Positions 1-10,250 of a stretch of DNA of 64,000 nt are shown one piece after another. The DNA comes from Odiellus spinosus (Eukaryota; Arthropoda; Arachnida; Opiliones; Phalangiidae), in contig OY987225.1 of assembly GCA_963920705.1 (NCBI GenBank), forward strand, positions 29,573,538-29,637,537, written 5' to 3'. The position numbers and the translations under genes were made by a program. Each line of letters begins with the position of its first letter. Within the stretch, counting starts at the first letter, position 1. The notes below the pieces were generated by a model. The model did no database searches. It was not told the origin of the DNA and saw nothing but the letters and a program-made list of their open reading frames with translations.

Positions 1-1
1 G

Positions 2-190
2 AAGGACAATCATTTGCATCAGCAATGGATTTTGGAACCCGATAAGAACGGAGGGTTTCATATCAAGAGTTTGGGCAGCGGAAAATACTTGGACGTTAAG
101 TACGCCATAGAAACGGACGGAAATGACGTCACGCAATACGAGTGTGGTCAAGAGGCGCACCAAACGTGGGACATAATACCTTTATGTTAA
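2..190 (+). CDS. ricin-B-type lectin-like protein, 3' end only
   Basis: The window opens inside an open frame that encodes 62 residues and stops at TAA 188-190. The visible part carries two ricin-type landmarks: QQW in HQQWILEP near its start and HQTWDIIPLC at the very end, with a KYLDV segment between them, as in beta-trefoil carbohydrate-binding repeats. It resembles the C-terminal halves of the two complete genes downstream (NQYWALLKLC and NQYWVFLKLC endings), so it is read as the third member of a tandem family. The 5' part, any signal peptide and the intron lie outside the window. Family knowledge suggests a secreted sugar-binding protein; the ligand is unknown. Partial, so the exact architecture is not visible. 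Confidence 0.8.
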   Translation, partial: KDNHLHQQWILEPDKNGGFHIKSLGSGKYLDVKYAIETDGNDVTQYECGQEAHQTWDIIPLC

Positions 191-250
191 TAATTTTATG
201 GATTATTGCGTGGTTTTGAATATTTTTGTGTAAAAAAACGTGTTTAAAAT

Positions 251-256
251 AATAAA
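251..256 (+). terminator. AATAAA polyadenylation signal
   Basis: A canonical AATAAA lies 61 bp after the stop codon of the first lectin gene, in an AT-rich 3' region. No other gene is near enough to use it. Confidence 0.55.
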
Positions 257-510
257 ATAAAAATTAACGACATTATAATGTCAAAACAAAATTAGTTTTA
301 AAATGCCTTTGCTCCAAAGATTATTTAATTTGATCTATTTGGCCCAATTCTCTTGGAAATTTCAAATTTAGACAATTTTTCACCAAAATAGAAGATATTT
401 TCCTAAGTGGATAAGCTGATTTGTTTCTAAGAGCCTACAAGAACTTCATAATAATACATATGACGTCCACGACTTTTGGTTGCATATTAAATAGGGAAAA
501 AAATATTTGG

Positions 511-675
511 GGGTTGAAACTAAACTTCCGGTTCCTTTTAATTTCATTATCAACGCTTGTAAGAGCTCGACCCATAATTAAGCTAATTATTTCCTCAATT
601 TAAGACGTCGCGAGCAAATCTATATATCCTCATATTCTAAAATAAGCGAGTTTAAAGAAAGTTTACCTAATCAAC
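511..675 (+). promoter_or_regulatory. duplicated upstream region of lectin gene 2
   Basis: The block starting GGGTTGAAAC and running through TTTCATTATCAACGCTTG to CCCATAATTAA is repeated upstream of lectin gene 3 at 1607-1690, so the tandem duplication carried the promoter with it. A TATA-like TATATAT lies at 621-627, about 50 bp before the ATG at 676, which fits a core promoter with a very short leader. The CATATTCTAAAA that follows is also shared with gene 3. No specific factor sites can be named. Confidence 0.5.
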
Positions 676-1273
676 ATGAACGTTCTAAAAGTAAGTTTAA
701 AATTTCCAAAAACTATTGAGTTATTTCATTTACAGTAGTAATTAAATTAAGTTCCCTAATGTAATACGATGATCCCGAATTCTAACGCAGGTATCCGTCT
801 TAACCTTGGCATTCGCCTTAAAACTCGTTCAAGGGGACTTGACGACACCGGAAACCAACCAATGGTACGCCATTTTAAGCATTCCCAGTGGTAAATCCTT
901 GGATGTTCGCACCAAATTGACGGCGATCCACCCTTTTAAATACTTGGGAACGCAAATTTACCAGTTTAAAACCGTTAACGTTGGGCTAGGATTCGAAACC
1001 GAGTACCAAATAGCCGAGCACGACAACGATATGGTAATTAGTTTGGATGACGATGACGTAACGGTGGTACTAAGTCGCGCTAACATCTCGGATAGGCAAC
1101 AAATATGGTACGTTAGGAAAAAACGTACAGCTGATGTTATGATAGTAAATAAAAAGACCAGGAAGTGTTTGGACGTCTACAGAGATTGGAAACACGAAGG
1201 GAATAGAGTCAACACTTGGAAATGCCAAGATTATCCATACAATCAATACTGGGCTTTGTTAAAATTGTGTTAA
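676..1273 (+). CDS. secreted ricin-B-type lectin-like protein, two exons
   Basis: Exon 1 is 676-690 (ATG plus four codons, MNVLK), followed by GTAAGT; exon 2 is 791-1273 after TCTAACGCAG. The 100-bp intron is phase 0 and the joined frame is 165 codons plus TAA. Splicing is supported because it adds MNVLK to VSVLTLAFALKLVQG, giving a convincing signal peptide that the exon-2 frame alone lacks. The mature part is one beta-trefoil-like domain: KSLDVRTK, IYQFKTVN, QIWYV (a QxW-type motif), KCLDVYRDW and a final NQYWALLKLC. An acidic SLDDDDV stretch sits mid-domain. The length suits a single lectin domain of about 145 residues. It is about the same size as gene 3 and clearly its paralogue. Sugar binding and secretion are inferred from the family; the ligand is unknown. 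Confidence 0.85.
691..790 (+). other. intron of lectin gene 2
   Basis: GTAAGT donor and GCAG acceptor, 100 bp, phase 0. The last 27 bases, from ATACGATGAT to the acceptor, differ by one base from the matching segment of the gene 3 intron. Confidence 0.8.
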
Positions 1274-1404
1274 ACTTTACGTCATTAAAAATAATCGTTA
1301 CTGTATATGATTATGCAATATTTATAAAATCAATATTTACTCTAAATAATGGTTTTTATTTTAGACTTTTTATTTTAGACATTTTTGCGCAAATTTTGCC
1401 ATTC

Positions 1405-1420
1405 TTTTAAAGGGAGAATG
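1405..1420 (+). repeat. solitary TTTAAAGGGAG-type terminus
   Basis: TTTTAAAGGGAGAATG matches the ends of the dispersed foldback family seen at 7660, 50430 and 55482. No partner end was found nearby, so it may be a truncated copy or chance. Confidence 0.3.
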
Positions 1421-1606
1421 CACCTTAACAAGTGATTTTTTATATCGATTCCCTATCGTTTAAATAGGTCATTGTTTCTAAGAACACAAGAAATAGAAAT
1501 TGGAAACCTATATCACATAGCATAGACTCCAACTGATTACGAGCTACGAAACAATACAATAAATAAGCTCCCTGTAACTTTTAGTTGCGTATTATAAAAA
1601 CCATGT

Positions 1607-1738
1607 GGGTTGAAACTACAGTTCCGTTTCCGTTAAATTTCATTATCAACGCTTGCCAGGGAGTGGCCCATAATTAAAGCTATTATTTCGCGGTTTTCGA
1701 TAAACATATTCTAAAAGAATTGCGTTAAACCTATCACC
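1607..1738 (+). promoter_or_regulatory. duplicated upstream region of lectin gene 3
   Basis: Homologous to 511-675: GGGTTGAAACTA, TTTCATTATCAACGCTTG and CCCATAATTAA recur in the same order. Compared with gene 2, roughly 25 bp containing the TATATAT box are missing or diverged, while CATATTCTAAAA is kept. The two copies may therefore differ in promoter strength. Confidence 0.5.
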
Positions 1739-2390
1739 ATGAATGCTCTAAAAGTAAGTTCAAAATTACCTACTATAGAGAATAAGCTTGATTCAAATAA
1801 ATATCTAAAAATAAATATTTAAGATTTTATGATCTTTTGATTTCCGAGGTTAAATTGTGAATGGTAATAGGCTCTCTTTAATACGATGATTCCGAATTCT
1901 AACGCAGGTATCCGTCTTAACCTTTTTATCCGCCTTAAGTATCGTTCAAAGTGACTTAACGAAATCGGAAAATAATCAATGGCGCGCCATTATGAGCATT
2001 CCAAGTGGTAAAGCCTTGGACGTTAGCTTCTATTACGCGTCGATTAGACCGTTTAAATACTCGGGAACGCAAATCTATCAGTTCAAAGCCGTTAACGCTG
2101 GGCCAGGAGTAGAAACCGAGTACCAAATAGCCGAGAGTAACAACGATATGGTGCTTAGCCTGGATGACGATAACGTAGGTGTAATACTAAGACACGCTAA
2201 CAGGTTGTATGACAGACAACTATGGTACGTAAAGAAAATACGTTCAGACAAAGTTTTAATAGTAAATAAATGGAATGGATGGTGTCTGGACGTTTACAAA
2301 GATTATAAACACACCGGGAGTATCGTCAAAACTTGGAAATGCGCCGATCATCGATTCAATCAGTATTGGGTTTTCTTAAAATTGTGTTAA
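1739..2390 (+). CDS. secreted ricin-B-type lectin-like protein, two exons (tandem paralogue)
   Basis: Exon 1 is 1739-1753 (MNALK) with a GTAAGT donor; exon 2 is 1908-2390 after AACGCAG. The intron is 154 bp and phase 0, in the same place as in gene 2. The joined frame is 165 codons, the same length as gene 2. The assembled N-terminus MNALK plus VSVLTFLSALSIVQS is a typical signal peptide. The mature part repeats the paralogue's landmarks: KALDV, IYQFKAVN, ETEYQIAE, SLDDDNV, QLWYV, CLDVYKDYKH and NQYWVFLKLC. Differences are scattered substitutions without frame damage, so both copies look functional. One lectin domain with no further domain is visible. Family knowledge suggests secretion and carbohydrate binding, for example in defence, feeding or host contact; the actual role is not visible. 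Confidence 0.85.
1754..1907 (+). other. intron of lectin gene 3
   Basis: GTAAGT donor, CGCAG acceptor, 154 bp, phase 0. Longer than the gene 2 intron because the AT-rich middle differs. Confidence 0.8.
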
Positions 2391-3573
2391 AATGTGATTA
2401 AAAATAATGGTTACGGTATATATAATTATGTAGATTCTATAAATCATAAAATTAATCAACACTTAATATAATAGTCATGTCTTATTTTAGATTTTATTTT
2501 CTTCAAAATATATTTTCTTTCCCAACTATACTAGATTAAAAAAAAAAAATACTTAATTGGACATAATCTTTCAAAAATACACTACTCAAAAAAGGCGCGA
2601 ATAAATTAATTTTTTTCAACAAAGTAGGTGAAAGACTAGGACCATATCCTCCTCATTTTCATGTAACAATTACATGATGTAACAATCTCGGGTCGTTACA
2701 CGAGAGTAAAGAAGGGTTTATCTCAAAGTATACGCCACTAAATCAGTGGTCGCCAAACATTTTGCAATGGTGATCGTCTTTGAGATTTCAATTTTCATCG
2801 CGATCATCTGGTCTCCAAAGTTACGGGGACAGGATGAACTTATTCTTATTCCTAAACATTAATTTTCGTGTAAAGGAGCTCGTCGATTCATTCAAATGAT
2901 TCAAACAAATCTTAAATTCAATAGAAGATAACAAACCGGAAGCTAATTCGGATTGATACACAATGTTAAACTTGGTACCAAATAAAGCGGGACTTCCTTA
3001 TTATCTGTTTCATATGGAAGGTTCAGATTCGAGAGATGGCTAACTCGGGGTATATCTTAGTGACTTTTCGGCTAAGGAGGAACTATGGGGAAAAGGAGGG
3101 GCCAAGACAGATTGCCAGTATTAGTGTCAACCGCAGATCTTTACGTATCTCCGCCCAGACTGTTATTAAACGGACTCACTGAACGTCTGAGTCCTATTAT
3201 ACTCGCGGCTAAGAGTCCGGTTTCGTGTAATTCCAAACCACACACACACAACAACAACAAAAAACCCACAATAGAGTTGAACTAAGGGTCTATAAATGGT
3301 ACCGAGAAACCACTATACAAGTCCTTTCCAATCATAATCAACATTTAATGTAATTATCCTTTGAATGCTAAACACAAAAAACCTTAAAGAAAAAGGACTA
3401 TATTACTTAAGCCTAAATTTATAGAGCGCTTAACATCTTGACCTATTTGTTGTCGGATTCAAAGGGGGTTATTAAAGACTACTTTTTCTCTATGGTGTTT
3501 GATATTAGGAATAATTCAGCATAGCTTCATAGTATAGTTTCTATATAATTAAATCCTTATGGAAATGTGTCTG
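2391..3573. other. intergenic; possible truncated hAT-like end at 2744
   Basis: No gene is supported. At 2744, CAGTGGTCGCCAAACATTTT resembles the 5' terminus of many hAT DNA transposons, but the matching right end is not seen, so this is only a possible fragment. A small hairpin (GGACTCA/TGAGTCC) lies near 3173-3194. A 50-bp short interspersed repeat lies near 2945. Confidence 0.35.
2945..2990 (+). repeat. diverged copy of the dispersed 50-bp repeat
   Basis: Contains CGGATTGATACACAATGTTAAA, here written as CGGATTGATACACAATG then TTAAA, matching the first half of the nine-copy short interspersed repeat. The second half is poorly conserved. Confidence 0.3.
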
Positions 3574-3861
3574 AATAGTCCTGGTCGATTTGCCGGAAAT
3601 GGGCCCTTGTCTCATAGCCGCGCCGCCATCTTTTTGTAGTAACAGGTTGCCAGACTATTTCTAATTTTATTTCCCACAAACCAAATTCAAGTTGTTAGTC
3701 CAACGCTTCCTATATGATAAAGTATAGGAGGCGTTGGTTAGTCTGTAGCTATTTTCACACTACAAAAAGATGGCGGACGATCACGTGACAAAAAGTTTTC
3801 CCCGCCAAAATTTCCGCGAGGTTCTCTAGACTTCCGGTTTTGGAAATCGACCAGGACTATT
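3574..3861. mobile_element. foldback/MITE-like element
   Basis: The ends AATAGTCCTGGTCGATTT and AAATCGACCAGGACTATT are an exact 18-bp inverted repeat. Inside, GCCGCCATCTTTTTGTAGT and ACTACAAAAAGATGGCGG pair again, and the centre is a hairpin (CCAACGC...GCGTTGG around 3700-3736). No coding capacity. A possible short target duplication (GTCT) flanks it but is not clean. Superfamily unassigned. Confidence 0.7.
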
Positions 3862-3935
3862 GTCTAAAAAACACCGAAAATATTCCGATTTTTGCAATAA
3901 ATTAAAATTAGAGCCTCCAACTAACCTAAAGGTTT

Positions 3936-4049
3936 CTTAAAACCCCCGCGACACGCGCTGATGTACGCACGATTGGGCACCTATATCCAAGAACGAAATT
4001 TAAATCAATTCAAAGAGTATGTCGTAGCACGTGTCGCGGGGATTTTAAA
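3936..4049. repeat. inverted-repeat segment with CCCCGCGACACG ends
   Basis: TTAAAACCCCCGCGACACG on the left is answered by CGTGTCGCGGGGATTTTAA on the right. The same TTAAAATCCCCGCGACACGTG recurs at 55620 inside another foldback element, so this is a dispersed family. Confidence 0.55.
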
Positions 4050-4798
4050 GGGGGTTAAAGGTACAGTCGCATCTTTCGATTAATCGATTAATCTTTTTCA
4101 ATTGAATGTCAAAATCAGGTTTCCGATCTTTTGTACAACTCAGAGACATGAAATATCCATTAAAGGCATATTTTAGATGATAATAGACCGAATAAAACAC
4201 CATTTTGGTTACGTTTCTCCCTGGCATTAAAAAAGGTCTAATAAAAAAAAGTTAACTTTGGCGAAAACATTAGAGAATCATTTATTAAAAAGACAAGGAT
4301 TTTGTTGTACGCAAGAAAAAGGGTATTAGTATATACATTAAAACATATAGAAAATACCACCCAGATCGTTTTAAGGCCAACTGAAATTGACCGTAACAAC
4401 TGACCAGTAGCGATTAAGGACAGTTTGAAAAGTTAGTACAGTTTAAAAGGACGAGCTTAACTTGATGGAGACTAATCTAGTTCTTTCGACTCGCTTCCTT
4501 TACGAAACGTCGAAACTTAAAGATCATTTACTACGTAGGGAACTTCGCTAGAGAAGAAATTCAAAGAGTGCGCTTTTTTTAAAAAAAAAAAAAAAAAAAG
4601 AGGAAAATAAGCCCTCAAAGGGTACAGGGATTCTCTTTTCTTTGTCAAGCGTGTTGGAGTTAAGGATAACAATCTATTTAGCGCCCAGGGGCGGCGGCTA
4701 GCTTGAACGGCTATCGAGCTAAAGCGATACATTCCCTGAAGTCACGAGTAATTTTACAGTTTGCAACGCTTACAAAGTTATACTCCCACTACTCTTTT
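4050..4798. other. intergenic, no gene seen
   Basis: AT-rich sequence with a homopolymer run of A near 4580-4599. No recognisable element. Confidence 0.4.
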
Positions 4799-5180
4799 CT
4801 TAAGGCGAATTTTCACCGAATTCTATTGGGCCGTTAGATCCACATTTACTACAGAATTTTGTTAGATAACTGGATTCAAATTGGTAATTTTCACCGGGCC
4901 ATTTACGCAACGAAATGGTTTATGTGACCACAAAATTATAATATTAATAAAATAATATACGATACTTATACTGCATAATTAAAAGAAACAGTTTATTAAA
5001 TAAACGTTTTTTTGGAGAGCTTTCAAAAGTAATACTCCTTATCAATTCGTTTCTATAAATTTTGCGAAAAGGATATGACAACAAAATGATGAAATATCTC
5101 CTACAGCAAAATGATTTTTCTCGGGTGCTTGGTGGAATGTTTTCCGCTGCTTAAACAGCTTGGTGAAAATTAGTCTTAAG
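4799..5180. mobile_element. possible MITE with CTTAAG ends
   Basis: CTTAAGGCGAATTTTCACC at 4799-4817 is matched with two differences by the complement of 5162-5180. No frame inside; no target duplication was found. Non-coding, superfamily unknown. Confidence 0.45.
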
Positions 5181-6212
5181 ACTAGCAAATCTTTTGTATC
5201 CGGTTAACCCCTCCATAATCCGTTCCCTGACGACATAGTCAAATTTTCGTCTGGGTATCATTACGTATTTGTTTAAACTCTTTAAAACGCGAAATTTATC
5301 AATGAAAATCTATCTTTAAGAACATAAAATCACGATGCTAACTTTCTCCTCGCTGAAATCTAGAACAGCATATTCCCTTTCTGGCAAAAACACTTTAAAT
5401 TGAACTGGTAACAACAAAAGACCTTAAGAAAATTCAATCTCAGCGCTTTTTCTTTATTTGGTATTTTACTTTGTACTTTGACCGCCCGGAGAATCGAATT
5501 TCAAATATTTTCAAAGGAGAAGCCGTTAAAGATATTAAATTTCTAACGAGTATTTCCCCCTTTTTTTATTGAAATGGTGTTGTAATTTATGCACCGAAAC
5601 GTGCTTTTATGTTTCGTTATTTGAATAAAAATATTAGATCCTAAATATATCGAGAAATATTTCAAGAATATTTGTTATTTATTGATTTGACATTATTGGA
5701 AGCACTTTTTTCCCAATATGTTTTAGGGTTAAACCCATTATTTAGTCTAAATGATGTAACCATTCGAATTATGTCTAACCCTAACGGTTCATTTTAGTCG
5801 CGCGACTTTTTAGAGTTGTTTTCTATGACGAGAAACCCTCAGAGATTTTTACAATTCTCGAAAAGAAAATTCAGGTATTAAAGTTCAATTTAAACGAGGC
5901 CCGATTCGCCCGAAATGAGTCAAGTTGCATGTCTACTTTAAATCGTGTACAATAAATATATAGCGTACTTTTCAGAGCACGACAACATACGTTATCGTTA
6001 AATTTTACGAGCTATTAAATATCCGCATTATCTAACAATATATACCATTATTTAAAGGACATGAATTTCAATTTTCATTCATATCCAACCTTTCTAAATC
6101 TCAAAATAATAAAATTTTCTTAAAATCCAAAAATTCACTCTTCCGAACATCTAGAAACATACACAATAGCGTGTCATATTACACGGAAAACCTTTGCGTA
6201 AGTGACTCTACA

Positions 6213-6276
6213 ACTGAAACTACTTTTATTCCTACGAGATTTAATATTCAACATCACTCCGCGTAAGCTTTCGCTG
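6213..6276 (-). repeat. copy of the dispersed 50-bp repeat
   Basis: On the minus strand: AATATTAAATCTCGTAGG followed by AATAAAAGTAGTTTCAG, preceded by a GCGGAG-type segment. Same order and spacing as the plus-strand copies. Confidence 0.45.
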
Positions 6277-7239
6277 CATTACGAACAACTTCTGATATAC
6301 CATATCCTGACAAGAAGTTTACATAGTTTAAGTCTCTTCTTATTTCATTCTCTATGACACGTTTGCTTTGAAATAACCGGAAGCGCAGTTTCATACGCGT
6401 TGACTGCTGAAACGTTAAATCGTTTCCAACTGCGCATTATTTTTCCTAACCAAATAACCCCGGTCGTTGGGTGCTCGCGCTTTGACAAATGATTCGACAA
6501 ACAAAAATAACATTAAGAGACATACATAACTGTAATATTCGCCGAAAACCATTAGCCAGACGTAGAAAACGGGAGGTGTGGAGAGGGCTAGTGTAACGCC
6601 CATATAACCTAAGCCTAAATCTATAAACGCGCGCTGCTTGGTGCAACTATGAACAATACCGAGAAAAGACAAACGATAATGACATTTTTCTAAGGAATTG
6701 GATCTTGGTTCGCTCTTGTTCGCGACAAAACCTATCAGTTCAGAAAACTACCAGAGGTTAAAAGGTCACGGGCCGAGCTAGTTCATGAAACGTTAGATGG
6801 ATACCTCGAGGGACGCGGACAGCAGTCATAACTTAAAAGTTTTACTCGGGGGTTAAGTATAGGACTATTAACAATGGACGCCAATCTTGAATAACAAAAT
6901 CGGACGTCCATAAGAGTCCTCTAACGGCAAACAGTGCATGCAAAAGTATTCTGAACTAATTAAATAATTCAATTTACGAAATTTTAAATGTTTTGAAGCA
7001 ATATTTTTACTTTTTCATACCTTTTACGAAGTTTAAAACAAGAAACGAATGAAAGATGAATATTTAGAGGATGGAAAAAAATTAGGATAAAAGCCCTTGC
7101 AGCAAATGATCGAAATAAATCGATTTTTACGTCTCTATCGATGATGAGCTAACATAATCGTTGAGAACTTTTTTTTTTACTTTCCTTCGTTTTTCACGAT
7201 AACTCTTTATCGTTATCAATAAGTTCCCTTTCCCAAGAA

Positions 7240-7325
7240 TTCGTTCAAGAGAACTTTGAAGAACAAATGAAAGTAGAAGCGGATTAATACGTAATATTAA
7301 ATCTCATAAGAGAAAGTAGTTTTAA
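7240..7325 (+). repeat. copy of the dispersed 50-bp repeat, with longer left part
   Basis: GCGGATTAATACGTAATATT then AAATCTCATAAG and AAAGTAGTTTTA. The preceding GTTCAAGAGA...TTTGAAGAACAA also matches the copy at 60449, so the unit may be about 85-90 bp. Confidence 0.5.
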
Positions 7326-7659
7326 TTTGTTACATTTCAACAAAAGTGTCGTTACAATCACGTTTTATTTATAGTTAGTACGAAGGTAAGGACTAGGTTT
7401 CAACTCTATGATATAGATTATATGAAATATAGGCTAGACTTGGCTTTGTACGCACTGCAAACTTAAACTGTTACAACCTATATAGCAATGAACGCTTAAA
7501 CACGGCCGTTAAACGATATCGCTACGTTAGAAAATTCTATTCGACAAGGCTTAGTGAATACGGTGGAATGTTTGAACTATAAGAAACTAATAGGGTTCGG
7601 GTTGAAGCTTAAATCTTTTATACTACCACTTTATACTCAAGGTAACCCAGAATTAAATT

Positions 7660-7982
7660 CAAAGGGAGGATAAAATGCTAGAGATTAAACAAAATTGTAG
7701 ATTTCTTTTAAATGAAAATGATAGTTTAACATTAGAGAAGTTTAGCAACAGCCTATAAAATATCAAAAGCATACATGTAGACCTGAATTGCGAATAATCA
7801 AAGTTTAGCTTTCTTCTTGTACGATTTTTAGCTCCATCAAGATTAGTTACAGGGAAATTTGGAGCTAAAAATGGAATAGCTTTTGAATAATTTAGGTTGA
7901 AATAATATGATTGACCCGAATTTAATTCAACTTTTTTCTAGCTCAAAGTTTCACTTTTTTAATCTTTCACATTCCCTTTAAG
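7660..7982. mobile_element. foldback element of the TTTAAAGGGAG family
   Basis: Begins CAAAGGGAGGATAAAATG and ends CTTTCACATTCCCTTTAAG, an imperfect inverted pair. A central hairpin (TTTTTAGCTCCA...TGGAGCTAAAAA, about 7827-7871) lies within. No coding frame. Ends match other family members at 50430 and 55482. Confidence 0.45.
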
Positions 7983-8335
7983 GCCGGAATGGGGTGGGCG
8001 TGGTATCACGTACGCCATTAGATGGGTTACGAAGGGTGTAGATTATGTTCGGAAGAAATTGAGAGAAACGATTGTAACAAAATTGCTTCAAGTTTGGGAG
8101 GTACTACCCAATTTATTTTTGATAAACGAAAATATATTTTTTGCCTCTTTTTCATCCGATTTTTTTGTGAGATTTATGAAAATTAATATAGCTACTGAGT
8201 TGATAGATACGTTATATTTAATAGCCCATGATTTCTCGCGAAACATTATTTTCTTGAACTAAAATTGTGTTATTGAAACAAATATCGTTGAACTTCAATG
8301 CTTAGCTTAAACTTAAACAAGTTGTTCCTTTAAAG

Positions 8336-8672
8336 CAGAAGCCGATGAAACCCTCCTTTGAAGTCTATTACTCCCTGGTCTTGTCTACCCTTCTCTGTAT
8401 GGGTTAGTTTCAAAAAGCGCAATTCGTACGCCTCCTAACGGTAGATATTTTCGGAGCGGGAGTTCGTCCAGCGAATATCTCTAGCAGCCTTGGAGTTCGT
8501 CAAAAAAACGTCGTCGTTTGTGGAGAGTGAGAATTTCTAATTTTCCGTAGACAGGGTGTATGAAGTAGGACCCCTCCGATCTCGTAAAATTGGGAATTTT
8601 ACCCATACAGAGAGGAGCGCTATATCGAACATTAGAGTAGTAGACTTCAAAGGAGGGTTTCATTTACTTCTG
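8336..8672. mobile_element. 337-bp hAT-like MITE, copy 1
   Basis: Starts CAGAAGCCGATGAAACCC and ends GGGTTTCATTTACTTCTG; the rest of the long inverted arms (CCTCCTTTGAAGTCTA/TAGACTTCAAAGGAGG) pair perfectly. Flanked by TTTAAAG on the left and TATAAAG on the right, a probable 7-bp target duplication with one change. The right tip is degenerate (ATTTACT for ATCGGCT). Frames inside are incidental. The CAG...CTG ends are hAT-like, but hAT duplications are usually 8 bp. Confidence 0.75.
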
Positions 8673-9243
8673 TATAAAGGTATATTAAAATAATTTTGTG
8701 AGGAATTTATCATTTAAGACCTTGGCAGGGAAGTGGCACACTTAGAAGGATTATGTTACTTACAATCTAATTTATAACTTTCTTCTAAACTTAAGTTACT
8801 TTTCTTTTAAAATGAAAGTTTCAATAACACCACCTTGAAATCCCTTCACAAGAACTGAGAATAAAAAAAAACAAGACGGTTAAAAACCTAAAATCAATTC
8901 CACTATCTATCGTGGTGCTACTTCTAAGCCTATACTTACACATCTATAACACATCACTGTATATAGTTTCAATGGTTTCTATTAAAAATTGGATATTGAA
9001 AAACCCAAAATGAAAAACTTATATAAGAACTGGGTAACAAAATCGATATGGTTCTCTTTGTTATAGATTTTTCCCCCCTTTCGTTCTAAAATAACATAGT
9101 TGGGTTCTTGTACCTATATATATGAAAAGAAAACTAGTAAAGAAAACTTTGAAATGATTAAATTTGAACTTTTAAGGGGTCAAAGATGGTTCGCTACGAG
9201 ATAAATTTATTTAGGCTTAAAATAGCGTTTATAAAATGCAAAT
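8673..9243. other. intergenic, no gene seen
   Basis: AT-rich, without a recognised element. It leads into a minisatellite with a TTTAGGCTTAAA segment just before it. Confidence 0.4.
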
Positions 9244-9680
9244 TAAGCCTATTTATAAAGTGCACCGTCACTAAGCCTCTTTATAAAGTGCACCGTCACT
9301 AAGCCTCTTTATAAAGTGCACCGTCACTAAGCCTATTTATAAAGTGTGCCGTCACTAAGCCTATTTATAAAGTGCGCCGTCACTAAGCCTATTTATAAAG
9401 TGCGCCGTCACTAAGCCTATTTATAAAGTGCACCGTCACTAAGCCTATTTATAAAGTGCACCGTCACTAAGCCTATTTATAAAGTGCACCGTCACTAAGC
9501 CTATTTATAAAGTGCACCGTCACTAAGCCTATTTATAAAGTGCACCGTCACTAAGCCTATTTATAAAGTGCACCGTCACTAAGCCTATTTATAAAGTGCA
9601 CCGTCACTAAGCCTATTTATAAAGTGCACCGTCACTAAGCCTATTTATAAAGTGCACCGTCACTAAGCCTATTTATAAAG
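9244..9680. repeat. 28-bp minisatellite, about 15-16 copies
   Basis: The unit contains TAAGCCTATTTATAAAGTGC and then ACCGTCAC. The first copies have CTCTTTATAAAG, and copies 4-6 have GTGTGCC or GTGCGCC; the remaining units are identical, so homogenisation is recent. Each unit carries TAAGCCTA, the complement of TTAGGC-type telomeric sequence. Confidence 0.9.
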
Positions 9681-10199
9681 TTACCGAATTTAGCTCGATT
9701 TAGGCTTAGCGAATCATGTAATGGTCATAAGAAAATCATTTTTGAGATAGTTTTGTGGAAGTATAATTTGTGTACCTTAAAACTAACGAATATTATTATA
9801 TAAAAGGCACTATAAGCTTATTTATTAAGTTAAGAAAATTAGGCCGTTGCAATTTAAGCTCGTCGAGCTACGATGAAATCAGGCGGAAAACCCTAGAGAC
9901 CAAACTAAAATTTTAATTAATATATTAATAAGGTTGGGTTATATAATTAATTGGAAAGTCTTCTATTAATTCGAAGTATATTTATTAAATATATTGGTAT
10001 TAAATTCCACCGATAATTAAAACGGTACGGTCAATAAACACCTCCTAACATAAGGCAATTCGTGTTCAAATACAGAATATGTAAATGATAGATAGGGTTA
10101 ATCAGAATTTATAAAAAATATATCTCAAACCATCTCTTTCTACGAAATACAGCCTTCGTTTCATTCGGTTTAGTTCCACGAACATACTACACTGTTTGA

Positions 10200-10250
10200 A
10201 ATACTACTTTTATTGCTATGGAATTTAACACGGTGTATAAATACACCTTT
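10200..10250 (-). repeat. copy of the dispersed 50-bp repeat
   Basis: Minus strand reads TACACCGTGTTAAATTCC then AATAAAAGTAGTA, in the standard order. Confidence 0.4.

Larger units (their letters stand above)
5181..7659. other. intergenic, no gene seen
   Basis: AT-rich. It holds two copies of the 50-bp short interspersed repeat (6213-6276 minus, 7240-7325 plus) and one copy of another dispersed repeat near 6890-6945 (ATAAGAGTCCTCTAACGGCA), also found near 38030 and 62470. No convincing exon. Confidence 0.4.

Noticed and set aside
6415-6672. 85-codon minus-strand frame with hydrophobic stretches
   Set aside because: No recognisable family, neighbouring gene or splice context; similar frames are expected by chance in AT-rich DNA.
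9244-9680. CRISPR-like regular array
   Set aside because: Repeats are head-to-tail without unique spacers, and the genome is eukaryotic; it is a minisatellite.
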